Assembly (NCBI GenBank): GCA_015698045.1
Contig: BLAL01000030.1
Span: forward strand, 62,001-126,000
From: Rhizophagus clarus
Taxonomy: Eukaryota > Glomeromycota > Glomeromycetes > Glomerales > Glomeraceae
Direction: 5' to 3'
Length of the DNA stretch: 64,000 nucleotides
Numbering within the stretch: position 1 is the first letter of the stretch; each line of letters opens with the position of its first letter. The position numbers and the translations under genes were made by a program. This document shows positions 10,124 through 18,721 of this stretch, piece by piece. The notes beneath the pieces are model-generated. The model did no database searches. It saw nothing but the letters and a program-made list of their open reading frames with translations, and had not been told where the DNA came from.

Positions 10124-12975
10124 AATAACTTATAACTTACAATCTAAATAAATTACCAAATAATTTTTTAAATAAAGAATTTAGTTAGTTTAAATTATAT
10201 GTAAATATTATATAAATATGTAATAATAGAATTAAATAAATAACTTACTCCCTATATTATTAATAATTTTTTAAATAAAGAATTTAGTTAGTTTAAATTA
10301 TATGTAAATATTATATAAATATGTAATAATAGAATTAAATAAATAACTTATGACTTACAATCTAAATAAATTACCAAATAATTTTTTAAATAAAGAATTT
10401 AGTTAGTTTAAATTATATGTAAATATTATATAAATATGTAATAATAGAATTAAATAAATAACTTATAACTTACAATCTAAATAAATTACCAAATAATTTT
10501 TTAAATAAAGAATTTAGTTAGTTTAAATTATATGTAAATATTATATAAATATGTAATAATAGAATTAAATAAATAACTTACTCCCTATATTATTAATAAT
10601 TTTTTAAATAAAGAATTTAGTTAGTTTAAATTATATGTAAATATTATACAAATATGTAATAATAGAATTAAATAAATAACTTATAACTTACAATCTAAAT
10701 AAATTACCAAATAATTTTTTAAATAAAGAATTTAGTTAGTTTAAATTATATGTAAATATTATATAAATATGTAATAATAGAATGCGACTTACCAGCTAAA
10801 ATAAATTACCAAATAATTTTTTAAATAAAGAATTTAGTTAGTTTAAATTATATGTAAATATTATATAAATATGTAATAATAAAATGCGACTTACCAACTA
10901 AAATAAATTACCAAATAATTTTTTAAATAAAGAATTTAGTTAGTTTAAATTATATGTAAATATTATATAAATATGTAATAATAGAATTAAATAAATAACT
11001 TACTCCCTATATTATTAATAATTTTTTAAATAAAGAATTTAGTTAGTTTAAATTATATGTAAATATTATATAAATATGTAATAATAGAATTAAATAAATA
11101 ACTTATGACTTACAATCTAAATAAATTACCAAATAATTTTTTAAATAAAGAATTTAGTTAGTTTAAATTATATGTAAATATTATATAAATATGTAATAAT
11201 AGAATTAAATAAATAACTTATAACTTACAATCTAAATAAATTACCAAATAATTTTTTAAATAAAGAATTTAGTTAGTTTAAATTATATGTAAATATTATA
11301 TAAATATGTAATAATAGAATTAAATAAATAACTTACTCCCTATATTATTAATAATTTTTTAAATAAAGAATTTAGTTAGTTTAAATTATATGTAAATATT
11401 ATATAAATATGTAATAATAGAATTAAATAAATAACTTACTCCCTATATTATTAATAATTTTTTAAATAAAGAATTTAGTTAGTTTAAATTATATGTAAAT
11501 ATTATATAAATATGTAATAATAGAATTAAATAAATAACTTATGACTTACAATCTAAATAAATTACCAAATAATTTTTTAAATAAAGAATTTAGTTAGTTT
11601 AAATTATATGTAAATATTATATAAATATGTAATAATAGAATTAAATAAATAACTTATAACTTACAATCTAAATAAATTACCAAATAATTTTTTAAATAAA
11701 GAATTTAGTTAGTTTAAATTATATGTAAATATTATATAAATATGTAATAATAGAATTAAATAAATAACTTACTCCCTATATTATTAATAATTTTTTAAAT
11801 AAAGAATTTAGTTAGTTTAAATTATATGTAAATATTATATAAATATGTAATAATAGAATTAAATAAATAACTTACTCCCTATATTATTAATAATTTTTTA
11901 AATAAAGAATTTAGTTAGTTTAAATTATATGTAAATATTATATAAATATGTAATAATAGAATTAAATAAATAACTTACTCCCTATATTATTAATAATTTT
12001 TTAAATAAAGAATTTAGTTAGTTTAAATTATATGTAAATATTATATAAATATGTAATAATAGAATTAAATAAATAACTTACTCCCTATATTATTAATAAT
12101 TTTTTAAATAAAGAATTTAGTTAGTTTAAATTATATGTAAATATTATATAAATATGTAATAATAGAATTAAATAAATAACTTATAACTTACAATCTAAAT
12201 AAATTACCAAATAATTTTTTAAATAAAGAATTTAGTTAGTTTAAATTATATGTAAATATTATATAAATATGTAATAATAGAATTAAATAAATAACTTATA
12301 ACTTACAATCTAAATAAATTACCAAATAATTTTTTAAATAAAGAATTTAGTCGTTTAAGTCATATAAATGACAGAAATATAGTCAACATGTAACTTACAC
12401 CCTGTTGTATCATTTATTAAATAATTAGATGCAAATGTTATTACAGAGTATATACTACTGTAAATTAAATAATACTTACAATCTACGGTAATCATGCATT
12501 TAAGTAAGGAGTACAATCAGTTCGAATACATGTGGATAATTTATAGTAAATATTGTAACTTACCATCTATGGTATAATTAATTATATAGTTATTATACAA
12601 AGAACTTAGTTATCAGATAGTATACAAAATGAAGTAAAAAAATAAATAGCTGATAACTTACTAACTATAATATTATTAATTATTATAATCATATAAAATA
12701 ATAGTAAAACTGTTATTATTTAAATTACATTATTAAGATAATCAACCCATTAACTTACGAGCTAAGTTATTTAAATTGCATGTGAATATTTATGTAAAGT
12801 ATAATGATATTTGTTTAACAATTAAGTTTAATATATTTTACCTTTAGATTCCTTGACGCTACTTGAAACTAATTTATTACATTGGCGAATTTGTTTAAAA
12901 ATTTTTGAATAATTCTAATTTTTTATTAAAAGATCATGTTATATGCTTTTTACCTTCACTATTACAGTGATCCAT
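2..12975 (-). CDS. Protein kinase gene with N-terminal microexon array (kinase exons 2-1018 and 1095-1270 or 1095-1299)
   Basis: Seen: the 3' exon (2-1018) carries a kinase C-lobe with LIHCDFHDGNIL (catalytic loop, HCD instead of HRD), SDLGLCQ (DLG for DFG) and MAPEVLRG; stop at 2-4. A 76-nt intron (1019-1094, GT..AG) joins it in frame to an upstream exon with the glycine loop DKGGFGTIYKAIW and the Lys in MVLKC. Known: these motifs define the kinase superfamily, and the layout matches the kinase family expanded in Rhizophagus. Upstream there is no ordinary exon. Instead, units of acceptor-3 nt-donor run from 1375 to 12771 (listed separately). They lead back to a 17-nt exon (12842-12858) and a 22-nt exon starting with ATG (12954-12975), which read MDHCNSEASRNLK in frame. 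Inference: one gene spanning the array. With the 1-nt exon at 1375, the frame closes only if the kinase exon starts at 1270, not at the more family-like acceptor giving 1299. A LINE sits inside the array. Kinase identity is secure; the upstream gene model is a hypothesis. Confidence 0.6.
1095..1299 (-). CDS. Kinase N-lobe exon
   Basis: Reading on the minus strand, this exon encodes a linker (KFLEEKRLKWIPY), then the ATP-binding glycine loop DKGGFGTIYKAIW and the ATP-anchoring Lys, and ends EFLNE at a GTATAA donor (1094). It joins WDYHEKCLGS in the next exon without a phase change. Two acceptors are possible. TGTAG gives a start at 1299 and adds FGKSENVILD, which looks native to the family. 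TTTTAG gives a start at 1270, which is the one that fits the phase of the upstream microexons plus the 1-nt exon at 1375. Transcript data would decide. Confidence 0.8.
1375..2522 (-). repeat. Left block of intron/microexon tandem array
   Basis: Tandem units of about 103 bp (108-115 in some variants) repeat here. Read on the minus strand, each unit is a full intron (GTAAGT; CTAAC about 37 nt before the acceptor; TAG) followed by 3 nt and the next GTAAGT. The 3-nt pieces are TTG at 1493-1495, 1691-1693, and near 2102 and 2307, and GGA near 1800, 1903, 2006, 2211 and 2416. One piece of 6 nt (ATCCTT) is at 1586-1591 and one of 1 nt (A) at 1375. The block is cut by the LINE at 2522/2523. Whether these pieces are spliced in is not shown by sequence alone. 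Confidence 0.85.
2504..2522 (+). repeat. LINE target site duplication, 5' copy
   Basis: AAATAAATAACTTATAACT, identical to 10119-10137. Removing the LINE and one copy restores a complete ATT-type array unit. The first bases could belong to the poly-A tail, so the true length is 17-19 bp. Confidence 0.9.
2658..4724 (+). CDS. LINE ORF1 RNA-binding protein with CCHC zinc knuckle
   Basis: 688 aa. The N-terminal 240 residues are low-complexity, rich in Ser, Asn, Pro and Thr. Two RRM-like folds follow, at about 250-310 (IQVTDIPIFLSEKAVRESF) and about 340-405 (HTLRISGLPAGMTGYTLRN). A CCHC knuckle, CFRCGDPSHVTKEC, lies at about 424-437. Then comes a basic Gly/Lys/Asn-rich stretch and a C-terminal helical region (about 535-570 and 650-675) that may mediate oligomerisation. 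Known: ORF1 proteins of LINEs coat the element RNA and act as chaperones. The ATG at 2658 is the first in frame after the 5' UTR. Its stop lies 8 nt before the ORF2 ATG, so ORF2 may be translated by reinitiation (inference). Confidence 0.9.
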   Translation: MTGNNSKNKASSQLQQAEGLSNSLHAPPNSNSGGDKRDYGPSVIRRNNNTTTSKYATRSKGNLSAGQPPVNTDSMEDTEKIPSVALSPTAPPAVTQDHSTSSRPEEHQSSPHDASFDNNLTQNSNIPPNHEQNVPPRDNTPLTIISADSYKAEIDTSSLSGKTGEEKKEKVKNSLVTQMIIHKDVIFSGSTKKSKKKTSLLVVRFDFKEDLDAFVALKSLSVPDIADEQSINRSLPITSLFVAPATPEERTQEKQRTIQVTDIPIFLSEKAVRESFSSDGEIEKLNYVCKNGMYGIAYITFTTDTPVSRYYDISWGTYIGAHFVWVWPLLLSEEKKKLRASHTLRISGLPAGMTGYTLRNVLAQTRAKTMIIPRNPRNYNPRRIAFLTFADDDDKQRAKHLTNLAISQGKRQSPIFLTESTDKICFRCGDPSHVTKECPQANKSKIISAAQAWKNRTRSYADAAKQRKGNQNNKSNNSKGQGKGKGPSGPLDTSIGSSTLRPNNHSKNSGPALDDETLDDSMQEDFQSNPAFQSFRSTMMGMLQDIQKGLAKQQSDIAALNARISALPLTPTAPTPDKSSMHLHSHTPALIPELAQPVNTASKRPTRPASPSTSSSFEAINKRPRTTQSGAAMNIDTPSEIDVIKSSQEKIFDGQNSLQKAVSKLMNMLGSNESGDFDGDDSEYFLNH
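4733..9880 (+). CDS. LINE ORF2: endonuclease, reverse transcriptase, RNase H
   Basis: 1715 aa. APE-type endonuclease at about 50-300 (TLNVHSL, LALQEIS, VLGDFNLSYEK, SRIDYIWIS, TTDHKLV). Reverse transcriptase at about 590-900, with GKAAGPSRIHNEF, LALDMSKAYDRVN, GIDQGEVISPLLW and the catalytic AYMDDTTI near residue 822. RNase H at about 1268-1400 (YTDGSL, AEIMAV, HTDSQA: D, E, D). A C-terminal zinc-finger-like CALCETEDETFDHVWLC lies near 1529. Known: endonuclease nicking plus target-primed reverse transcription inserts the element. All catalytic motifs are present and no stop or frameshift is seen. Confidence 0.95.
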   Translation: MIVQPIPSSSNNSSLISSLSPTPTKIVNNRSYGNCLNYTKIKRGKNSSTASTLNIATLNVHSLTISKVEPIIDLMISKNIHILALQEISVRKQNALFMFKKFSHRFRVIFDNDPSSLRGCGVGFIIDRQFARHVSKSEGYKGRYLSITLSFRHFSMKIFNVYIKSKVTSADGQLIADLQAKLTTNLQFNDDQDIHSIVLGDFNLSYEKYQQKLLQGKSPSPQEAIFDKLDNEFHFVDVTALLEPDASKITTFDAAVGSSRIDYIWISPGIFNNILSHRISVVDSFTTDHKLVSASLLMPTLSQHRSPTNHKTVFNFKDMSTEQWDEYQKYVELRFTHYNDKLKPTDVNSKWTSIKLAIQDASRYKNAGNEYLIPQRTCSFRGSQRIHFSPLYEKLRTVLKCIKACRKALKRPSYDFSDLYKESVEIALSYDTTLTVPFASDSTFNIIKLMELKDILTIEYNNDLRESQLQKIKEATITRESNLDGHQGKVIKSVMEHEVRSIVLDKVIDTDPTTNVDVLLTNPKDIKRKVNDHFQHAAQSVNEPKTIPHEWSDIFEPKHDIDASIYDELMAPSSLEELEAHIHKLPLGKAAGPSRIHNEFIKHLPVSLKVALLDLINDIFIHQQFPVDWNFANLYPIPKLKPWCCNLNNTHPITLLETARKLTVSILTMRLMNIFHKFSVLNPLQYAGLPGSSVFDPIRIINEIIQDADENRKELWILALDMSKAYDRVNVHLLETAMSRLKLPTSFIRFVLGLFTNRKNSVFTAYGNTTPYDVLTGIDQGEVISPLLWCIYFDPLLTKLEQLQKGYKISDGSTSIHVPSKAYMDDTTIITDSKENLEVLLTTADSFFELASIKINYDKVELLLRNDSAYDASPINLSFGDKITSIVPKSPKENIRILGVYFNVARCPKYNLRLIRDEIMNFTSMIKKKDVTDKIIRYIFNSLIIPRIEYRSQVQVLTKDECNSFKALYMKTIKNKLGFAATAPNIIITNSFFYGLIDLYQRQLEEKITSFMVQINNPGLLGTITNLRLNNIQHALSLPRSPLFGLTTDDFTQYRRFKTQKQLMKRVKKSHLVNLIFLLQEHDLSISESPPQIPSRDDNVSISFNFERGTNNNTLKPVFAAIDDHDQVSFHAFKRLLPSNQSLATTNHLIPDLTTPSNSLTEFDFCSGCDRDISITRDSRYTRCSDRFATNDIIPIPNSVTVWNRSSKHNVDSRSYANDSMENILQYLRRLHDLKGTYTPSDLIHIYFNDNSTRSRLLAILHQLRDSKQVNYTAYTDGSLQHLGSNDVTMTYGFILVDDASNEIRFKSSINHWPSSTRAEIMAVVTTLLVLPRNSHITIHTDSQATIDGFHSHITTIVNFLPRLYFTWNSNNFLWLLLYNIVNNNNISVNFVKVKSHSGDYYNEQVDDYIRIDDSIDQLSFTHNNLSLIKYNISWKAILIEENLRRFIRKINYITNTESFINLNRNGKYRHLPVDWQLTFMLIQGCDRTYVTSYKQSVMKHKKIRYIIEELPTVEKMKTINNVIFKDWKCALCETEDETFDHVWLCEEQEDSIAILIAKCKDYLLLLINKYRANKDTVYANLDNIISDDIWKCNYDNDALTLLDIIKGIIPVSFNNINTHLQNQNNFRKVIFEFRSFLLAESEKIWTYRCMMQHEKERINGISSQDKNNRIVNNSYIDIHRKIDNSNQFCLEALESRVNLGSNVLSYYGTDLLPN
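10119..10137 (+). repeat. LINE target site duplication, 3' copy
   Basis: Second copy of the 19-bp duplication, directly after the A-run; the array resumes with TACAATCTAAATAA. Confidence 0.9.
10119..12771 (-). repeat. Right block of intron/microexon tandem array
   Basis: The array continues after the LINE. There are 21 near-identical units (10141-12309) whose 3-nt pieces on the minus strand are ATT, GGA, TTG or one CTG. Five diverged units follow, with GGT (12399-12401), ATT (12480-12482), ATG (12564-12566), TTA (12662-12664) and CTC (12769-12771). Intron lengths in the diverged part are about 78-105 nt, so the 3-nt spacing between AG and GTAAG is kept while the rest has drifted. No unit creates a stop codon in the phase set by the start exon. 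Three unit types (GGA, TTG/CTG, ATT) make up the homogeneous part. Confidence 0.85.
12842..12858 (-). CDS. Candidate 17-nt second exon
   Basis: Flanked by an AGTAG acceptor (12859-12860) and a GTAAAAT donor (12840-12841) on the minus strand. Joined to the 22-nt exon at 12954-12975 it completes GCG and adds Ser, Arg, Asn, Leu and Lys, ending exactly on a codon boundary, so every following 3-nt microexon is read as one codon. Splicing is inferred from signals only. Confidence 0.4.
12954..12975 (-). CDS. Candidate first exon with ATG
   Basis: ATG at 12973-12975 opens MDHCNSE plus one base, followed by a GTAAAAAG donor (12953 downward). The other two frames through this exon hit stops in this exon or in the 17-nt exon; this is the only open one. 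No promoter is recognised upstream. Alternative: an internal exon of a longer gene, since an AG also precedes it. Confidence 0.35.
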
Positions 12976-14313
12976 TACTATATAATTATGCCAAGTTTCT
13001 TCTTGAAAAGATAATTTTTTTTATTAAAAAAACACCTTCATTTTTAAGCATATGATATTTATGCAAAATGCAACTATGTTGATCAGTTGATCACAAATAC
13101 AATCACTGTATGTATGACAAAAAATTTTTTCTTAAGAAAATATCTAGCCGTAAATAGTAGTAGTTGAATGATCAAAGATCAACATCACCATTATTTTAAA
13201 AATTAAACTTGCCAGTAGGTTTTTTTCAAGCATCCACGGTAGGGATGTAAAAAAATAGGATGACGCAACGGTCTACAGTAGTAGGAAATAGTTTACGATC
13301 ACGTGAATAGGTGGTTGTATTTTAATTGACTAAAAAGTGTGGTGATACAATTCCTGTAATCGTTTATATGGTGATTTTATTTTTAAAACATTATTTTATT
13401 ATACTTTATTTCGACTAGTAGTTTTATTTTATTGTGAAGAAAGTGTAAATACATTATTTTTATGTAATAAGAGTATAAGATAGAAAACTATAAAAAGTTA
13501 ATGAACTATGAAAAAAGAATAAAATATGATAAAGATTATAAAATTATAATGAAAGTAGTAATGAAAAGTTATAGAGGAAACTTTTTTAAAGAAAAAAGGA
13601 AGACTAATCATTAGTAGATTCGTTAAATATTCATTTTGGTTTATATTAAAAAATGGGTTTTGTCATAATGCAGATTCTAACATATAATATCAGGTTTGCC
13701 TAGTTGGAGATACTTGCGAAATTTAATATGACTTATACCATAGTGAGATAGGCCCATTAAAATCACTGTTGTAACCTTAAGGTTTGGCTAAGAGTTTGTC
13801 TTATTGTCCAAATAGCCGTTATTTGGAATATGTCTCATTTATAACTGAAATTCTTTTAGTTCAAACTTTCTTCCACAAAAAAATCGAGAATCAACTCACC
13901 ATCAACACTTTGTGGTTTATCCTATTACCATGACGCTTATGCCTACATCTGACATCATATCTAGTCAATATTCACCATTGCGATGGGTTTGTGTATCACT
14001 TTTCTAATGATATATTAATAATATAGTACCTTAGCATGAATTTTTTATTTAGAAATATTTTTTTTTTTTCAAAAATAAATTAAGTACTGTATACTAACCA
14101 TTGCAACCAATAAATTCACCTCTTAAATGGGACTTTTGAATTCTTCGATATTGGTTTCAATTTCTCTGTCTAGTGGAACATATAAAAGCTTTAATTTTTA
14201 ATAGATGATTTTGATGGACCTTCGTCACTCAGCAGTGATTTCTTTTGTTGAATTTTGGATAAAGCTGTGAAGTAATACAGTGCTCACTGGCATTAGAAAG
14301 AAGTTTCTTATTT

Positions 14314-14367
<54 letters not shown>

Positions 14368-15300
14368 TATAATAAAAATAAATATTTTTTTCGACTGGAA
14401 AGAATTTGTCAATTTTTTTTAAAGAAATATTTTCAGGATTGTCAGATCTTTTAAGTAGGCTATGATCAGTTCAATCTTTTTTTTTGTAAAATTTCATATG
14501 TTCATATGAGTTTAGCATGGTAAAATTTCTTTTTCAAGAAATAATTTTTTAAGGGAAAAGAGGAGTGTATCTTTATTTCTGAATTTTTTTTTTTATATAC
14601 ATATTTATTAGTGCAGAAAAAAGATTATTACGGAATATTTGTAGGATATATCTATAAGGGAGATAATTTGATGTTCGATGTTTGTTTTTTTTGTATACAA
14701 TAACATAAAACAGAGTATTTTTTAAATATTTATTTTTCAACGGGTTTGTTTATATTTATAAGTGTAGAAAAAAAAAAGATTTATCTGTAACAAGTAAACG
14801 TTAAACATGTCAGGGAGCTTTAAGCAGTTTTATTACATTCAGGTTGGCACATATAGGCAGGTTACAGGTAAATTTTAGACTAATATTGGTTATCCTAATA
14901 TAGCCTGACATATATTTGAAGCTATATGAAATTTATCTTATTAATTTAATGTGATTAAATAGTTATATGGATCATTATTGTAAATAAACTTTATCAATAG
15001 AATTACAATAGAAAGAAACATTTAAATTCTAAAGCTACATGTTTCTTGAGACAAGTTTTAAAGTGTAATTTCATTACTGTCTGAATTTTTAAAGAAAAAA
15101 TCCAAGAATTTAATTATCTGATGCTAACATAAATGATCCTCTTAAAAAATCGCGGAAATACAGTATATCTTTGATACCATAATTGATTAAATTATTTGAA
15201 GCAAAACCTTCATTTAAGAAGCAGTAGCAATAGCAAACATTTCTTTTTAAAAAATATGATTCCTGATTATCCTAAGCTAATACCTTGAAAGGATCTCTTA
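12976..15300. other. Gene-poor AT-rich region
   Basis: No convincing coding sequence on either strand. Contains scattered A/T runs and a T-run at about 14331-14366. Possible promoter territory of the minus-strand kinase gene lies at its left end, but no specific site is recognised. Confidence 0.5.
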
Positions 15301-15379
15301 AAAAAATACAAGTTTCAACATATTAACTCTAAAATGTATAAAACTTTACATTTGTTACCCAGAAAATTGAAGACCAGAC

Positions 15380-15905
15380 CTACAAAAAAGAAGAATCCAT
15401 TAGAAAATATTTCCTTAAAAGAAGCAAAAGTTTTAAAAATACTGAAACTTATTATTTCATCACTCAAAAATTTATTTACCATTCAAAATTCCTCTCCAGA
15501 AAAGCTGTTACCCACATGAAATGAAAAAGAAGAGGAATTTTAGTACATTTCTTAGAGGTAATGGAGAAACCTTCCTAAAAAATTTTATTTATCGTCCAAA
15601 AGTCCTCTCCGGAATATTACCTACACAAAATAAAACTAAAAAAAGGAAACTTGTTATATGTTTCTTATGGATAATGGCGAAACTCTTCCTAAAGAAGTTT
15701 ATTTACCATCTAAAAATTACTTCTAAAGAAGCTAAAATCTACAAAAATAAAAAATAAATTTTAGCATGTTTCTTATATAGTGAACTCTCTCTTAAAGAAA
15801 CTAACCATCTGAAAGTATTCTATAAAGATAAATGTTATAAGTAAACATGTCTTTTAAAAAGAAAATTTTCTAAGAAATGTACTAACTTACCAATCTGAAA
15901 TGTAA
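15380..15905 (-). repeat. Decayed tandem repeat, period about 112 bp, with splice-like junctions
   Basis: About five degenerate units align around ACCATCTAAAA-like cores near 15475, 15587, 15701, 15810 and 15886. On the minus strand several read as acceptor-short piece-donor: CAG-ATTG-GTAAGT, CAG-ATG-GTTAGT, TAG-ATG-GTAAAT. Others have lost the AG or GT. Short ORFs on the plus strand here are by-products of the repeat and resemble no known protein. The likeness to the 1.4-12.8 kb array is architectural, not sequence identity. Confidence 0.45.
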
Positions 15906-15949
15906 CTTACTCGTAAAAAAAAAGAAGTCATATAGGCCCACCGCCTACA

Positions 15950-18385
15950 TGACTCTATAAAATATTTTTAAAAATTTCTGTCATACCACCACATCTAAAG
16001 AAATTGCCAGAACCAAATTATAAAAAAAAAATATTAAAAAAAGAAGTTTCCAGAGGTTATTCTAATGTAAAAACCATGGAAAGATTTTTTTTTTCCCAGA
16101 AAAGGAGTTATTTCTATAACAGACTTTTCAAACTAATTAATTTAAAGTTTATAAGCTTTATTATGGATAGTAATTACCATTACTTCAATTATTATCAATA
16201 AAATAAATTATTTGGTTTAAAAAAACTATGAATAAAATGAACAATGATTAAAAAAAAAAATGAAATAGTTTTTTTTTCCAATTTATTCAAAAAAAAACAA
16301 AAAAAAAAATATTTTTTTTTCGTTTGAATTAAAAAAAGATTATTTATTAATCGGATCAGTATATCAGATCAGCAAGTCATACGACCAGAACATTTACCTT
16401 TGCAAACAAAAAATACTGGAATATTTTTTAATAAATATAAGAAAATTTTGGGTCAACGGGTCAATCAAGCGGGGTTAAAACTATTATCTGACCCAATATT
16501 GAGTAAAATATTTTATGCGAAGTGTTTTTATAATCAACAATTTTATAAAAAAATTTGATGAAATTGATTTATTTTTGTCAAAATATATTTCAAAAAAAAA
16601 TTTTTTCATGTGTTAAACAAAAAAAAAATTCGATATTATTTGATTTAACCAATTTCAAAAAAAAACAATCTTAGTATTAATAGTAATTAACCAAATAACA
16701 ATACAATAATAAAAAACAAATGGTTTATTACTTGATAAAGAATTGAATAAATTTATCATTCTATTGTTAATCATTTTTAGTTTAATCGTTTCTGATGAAT
16801 GATTGTTGATCATCCCACAATTTTTTAGCAAAAGAAGATATTCTATGTCCGTATGGATGGATGGGTGGGTGGCGTATCACGTTATCATCTTGACATTCCA
16901 TGATAGGTTAACATTAACGTTAACCTATCGTTAACATAAGATTAGTTTTTGAGTGATTTCCATTTTAAGATGCTAATCCCCTATCTTTGGTATTGATTTG
17001 CTGATTATATAATATATTTCAAATTAAGCTTTTCTATTTTAATACGATCGGCAGCTAACAAATCTTTTAGTGTTTTAAATTACAAAATATTTGTAGAATA
17101 TATCTACATAATGGAGATTTGATGTTCAATGTTTGTTTGTTTATATTCTTTTTTTTGTGTATTGCAACATCCACAAAAAATTTTTTTTTATATAATAACC
17201 ATCTGTTCATTAGGAGGGCGGGTGAGCTGGATATTCTATCTTAGATTTAACATTCAGATTTATTGGCGATAGTATGCTTTTGATCAGTAAATTATTGGCG
17301 ATCATTTTCCAAATTAATGTACTTTTTCGCTTAATTTGGGATTTGTTGTGTGATCTTCAAGCATTTTTTCATAGTTTTGGAAATGCACAATGTGAACTTT
17401 AATAGTTCAATTTTATATAGCTATATTTATTGCAATATTGCTATTATTTCTTCAAAAAATAAAAAAATGGCACAATATATCCAAAAAAGATGAAATAATT
17501 AACACTTATAATCCAAATTGAAAGCAAAAACGCAAAATACACACAACATTTTTATACAATAATATAGACGGAATTTTATATAAAATCAATTTTGGAGGAA
17601 ACATATTGGATTTTATGGTCGAAGTGATCCAATTTGAATAGATAGACTTTCTTTTATACTAATCTGTTCTTTATTAGTTATAGCTTTGGTTTTATTTCCA
17701 TTGATTTATCTTTGGAACTTACCTATCTATTCTGATTTTACCTTTTCATTTAATCATTAAATTTGGATTATCCGGTCTTTTTTATAAAATTTATTTTTAT
17801 AAATTAGTATTAGATAGTAACTAGGCTCTTTTAGTACAGTTAGTGAGCTTAGTTTAAATATATTGACAGTTAATCAATTGTGGTATTTTTATTGTTAAAC
17901 CTTGATCTAAGTCCTTGGCAAATTTTCATTGCTAAATTTTTATCATCACTTACAATATGTGTGGCAGTGGTAAACCTGAATAATATTATTGTCTAAATAA
18001 ATGCTTAACATGAACAGATAAATCATGTTTACTTAGATCGATTATTTAAATGCTTTAAGATATGACTTTATATGCAAATATTTAATCCCTATTTATTTTT
18101 GATTACTTAGTTTAGATTTCCATATATTATATATATGTATATTTTAATTTCACATTTGTCCTCCAAAAAATAACCAAATTAATCTAAAAAATTTTGAATT
18201 TATCTATAAACATTTAAAGTGTAAAATATGCAGTATGTAAAATTAGTGTTTATTAAACATTTATTGTGTAAAAATAAATATGATTTTGTCTGTCCTGATA
18301 TGCCATAGTAATAGACAATCTGTCTGTATTATTTTTCACATATAATTTTTTTTACTTTGATCTAAAAAATAAACAATTAGATAAT
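15950..18385. other. Gene-poor AT-rich region
   Basis: No supported gene. Noted: a perfect short hairpin at about 16902-16929 (GATAGGTTAA ... TTAACCTATC), a GGATGGATGGGTGGGTGG tract near 16855, and GGGTCA-rich sequence near 16450-16490 that resembles the motif cluster at 30640-30720. Confidence 0.5.
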
Positions 18386-18393
18386 AAGATGTT
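18386..18393 (+). repeat. hAT 8-bp target duplication, left
   Basis: AAGATGTT, identical to 30053-30060. Confidence 0.95.
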
Positions 18394-18721
18394 TAGGGAA
18401 TTGAGTCGACCAATTCAAAATCGATTATGGTCGATCAAGTCAAGTGACTCGACTAATGATTTTGTGTATCGAGTACTTGAAAAATTAAAATCGATCAACA
18501 TATAATCGAATAAATTTGCAACACGTAAAATCGATTATATAATACTCGAATAAAATAAATTGATTAAAATATTAATCATGCTTTAATGATAAAATTGGTT
18601 AAATAAACGTGATAAACCCTTAAAATAGCAACTTCGCTAATTTTTCTTTGTAACAAGTAAGAAAGTTTCTTTCTTTCACACTCTCTACTTATAGTATTAA
18701 TAAACTCTTTTAACGTAAATA

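Noticed and set aside
1375..12771. CRISPR-like array
   Set aside because: Units of 103-115 bp are near-identical throughout with no unique spacers, no cas genes are present, and the host is eukaryotic; the structure is introns plus microexons.
15334..16201. Three plus-strand Lys-rich frames
   Set aside because: They are made of degenerate tandem repeat units and A-runs, share the repeat period, and have no recognisable domain.
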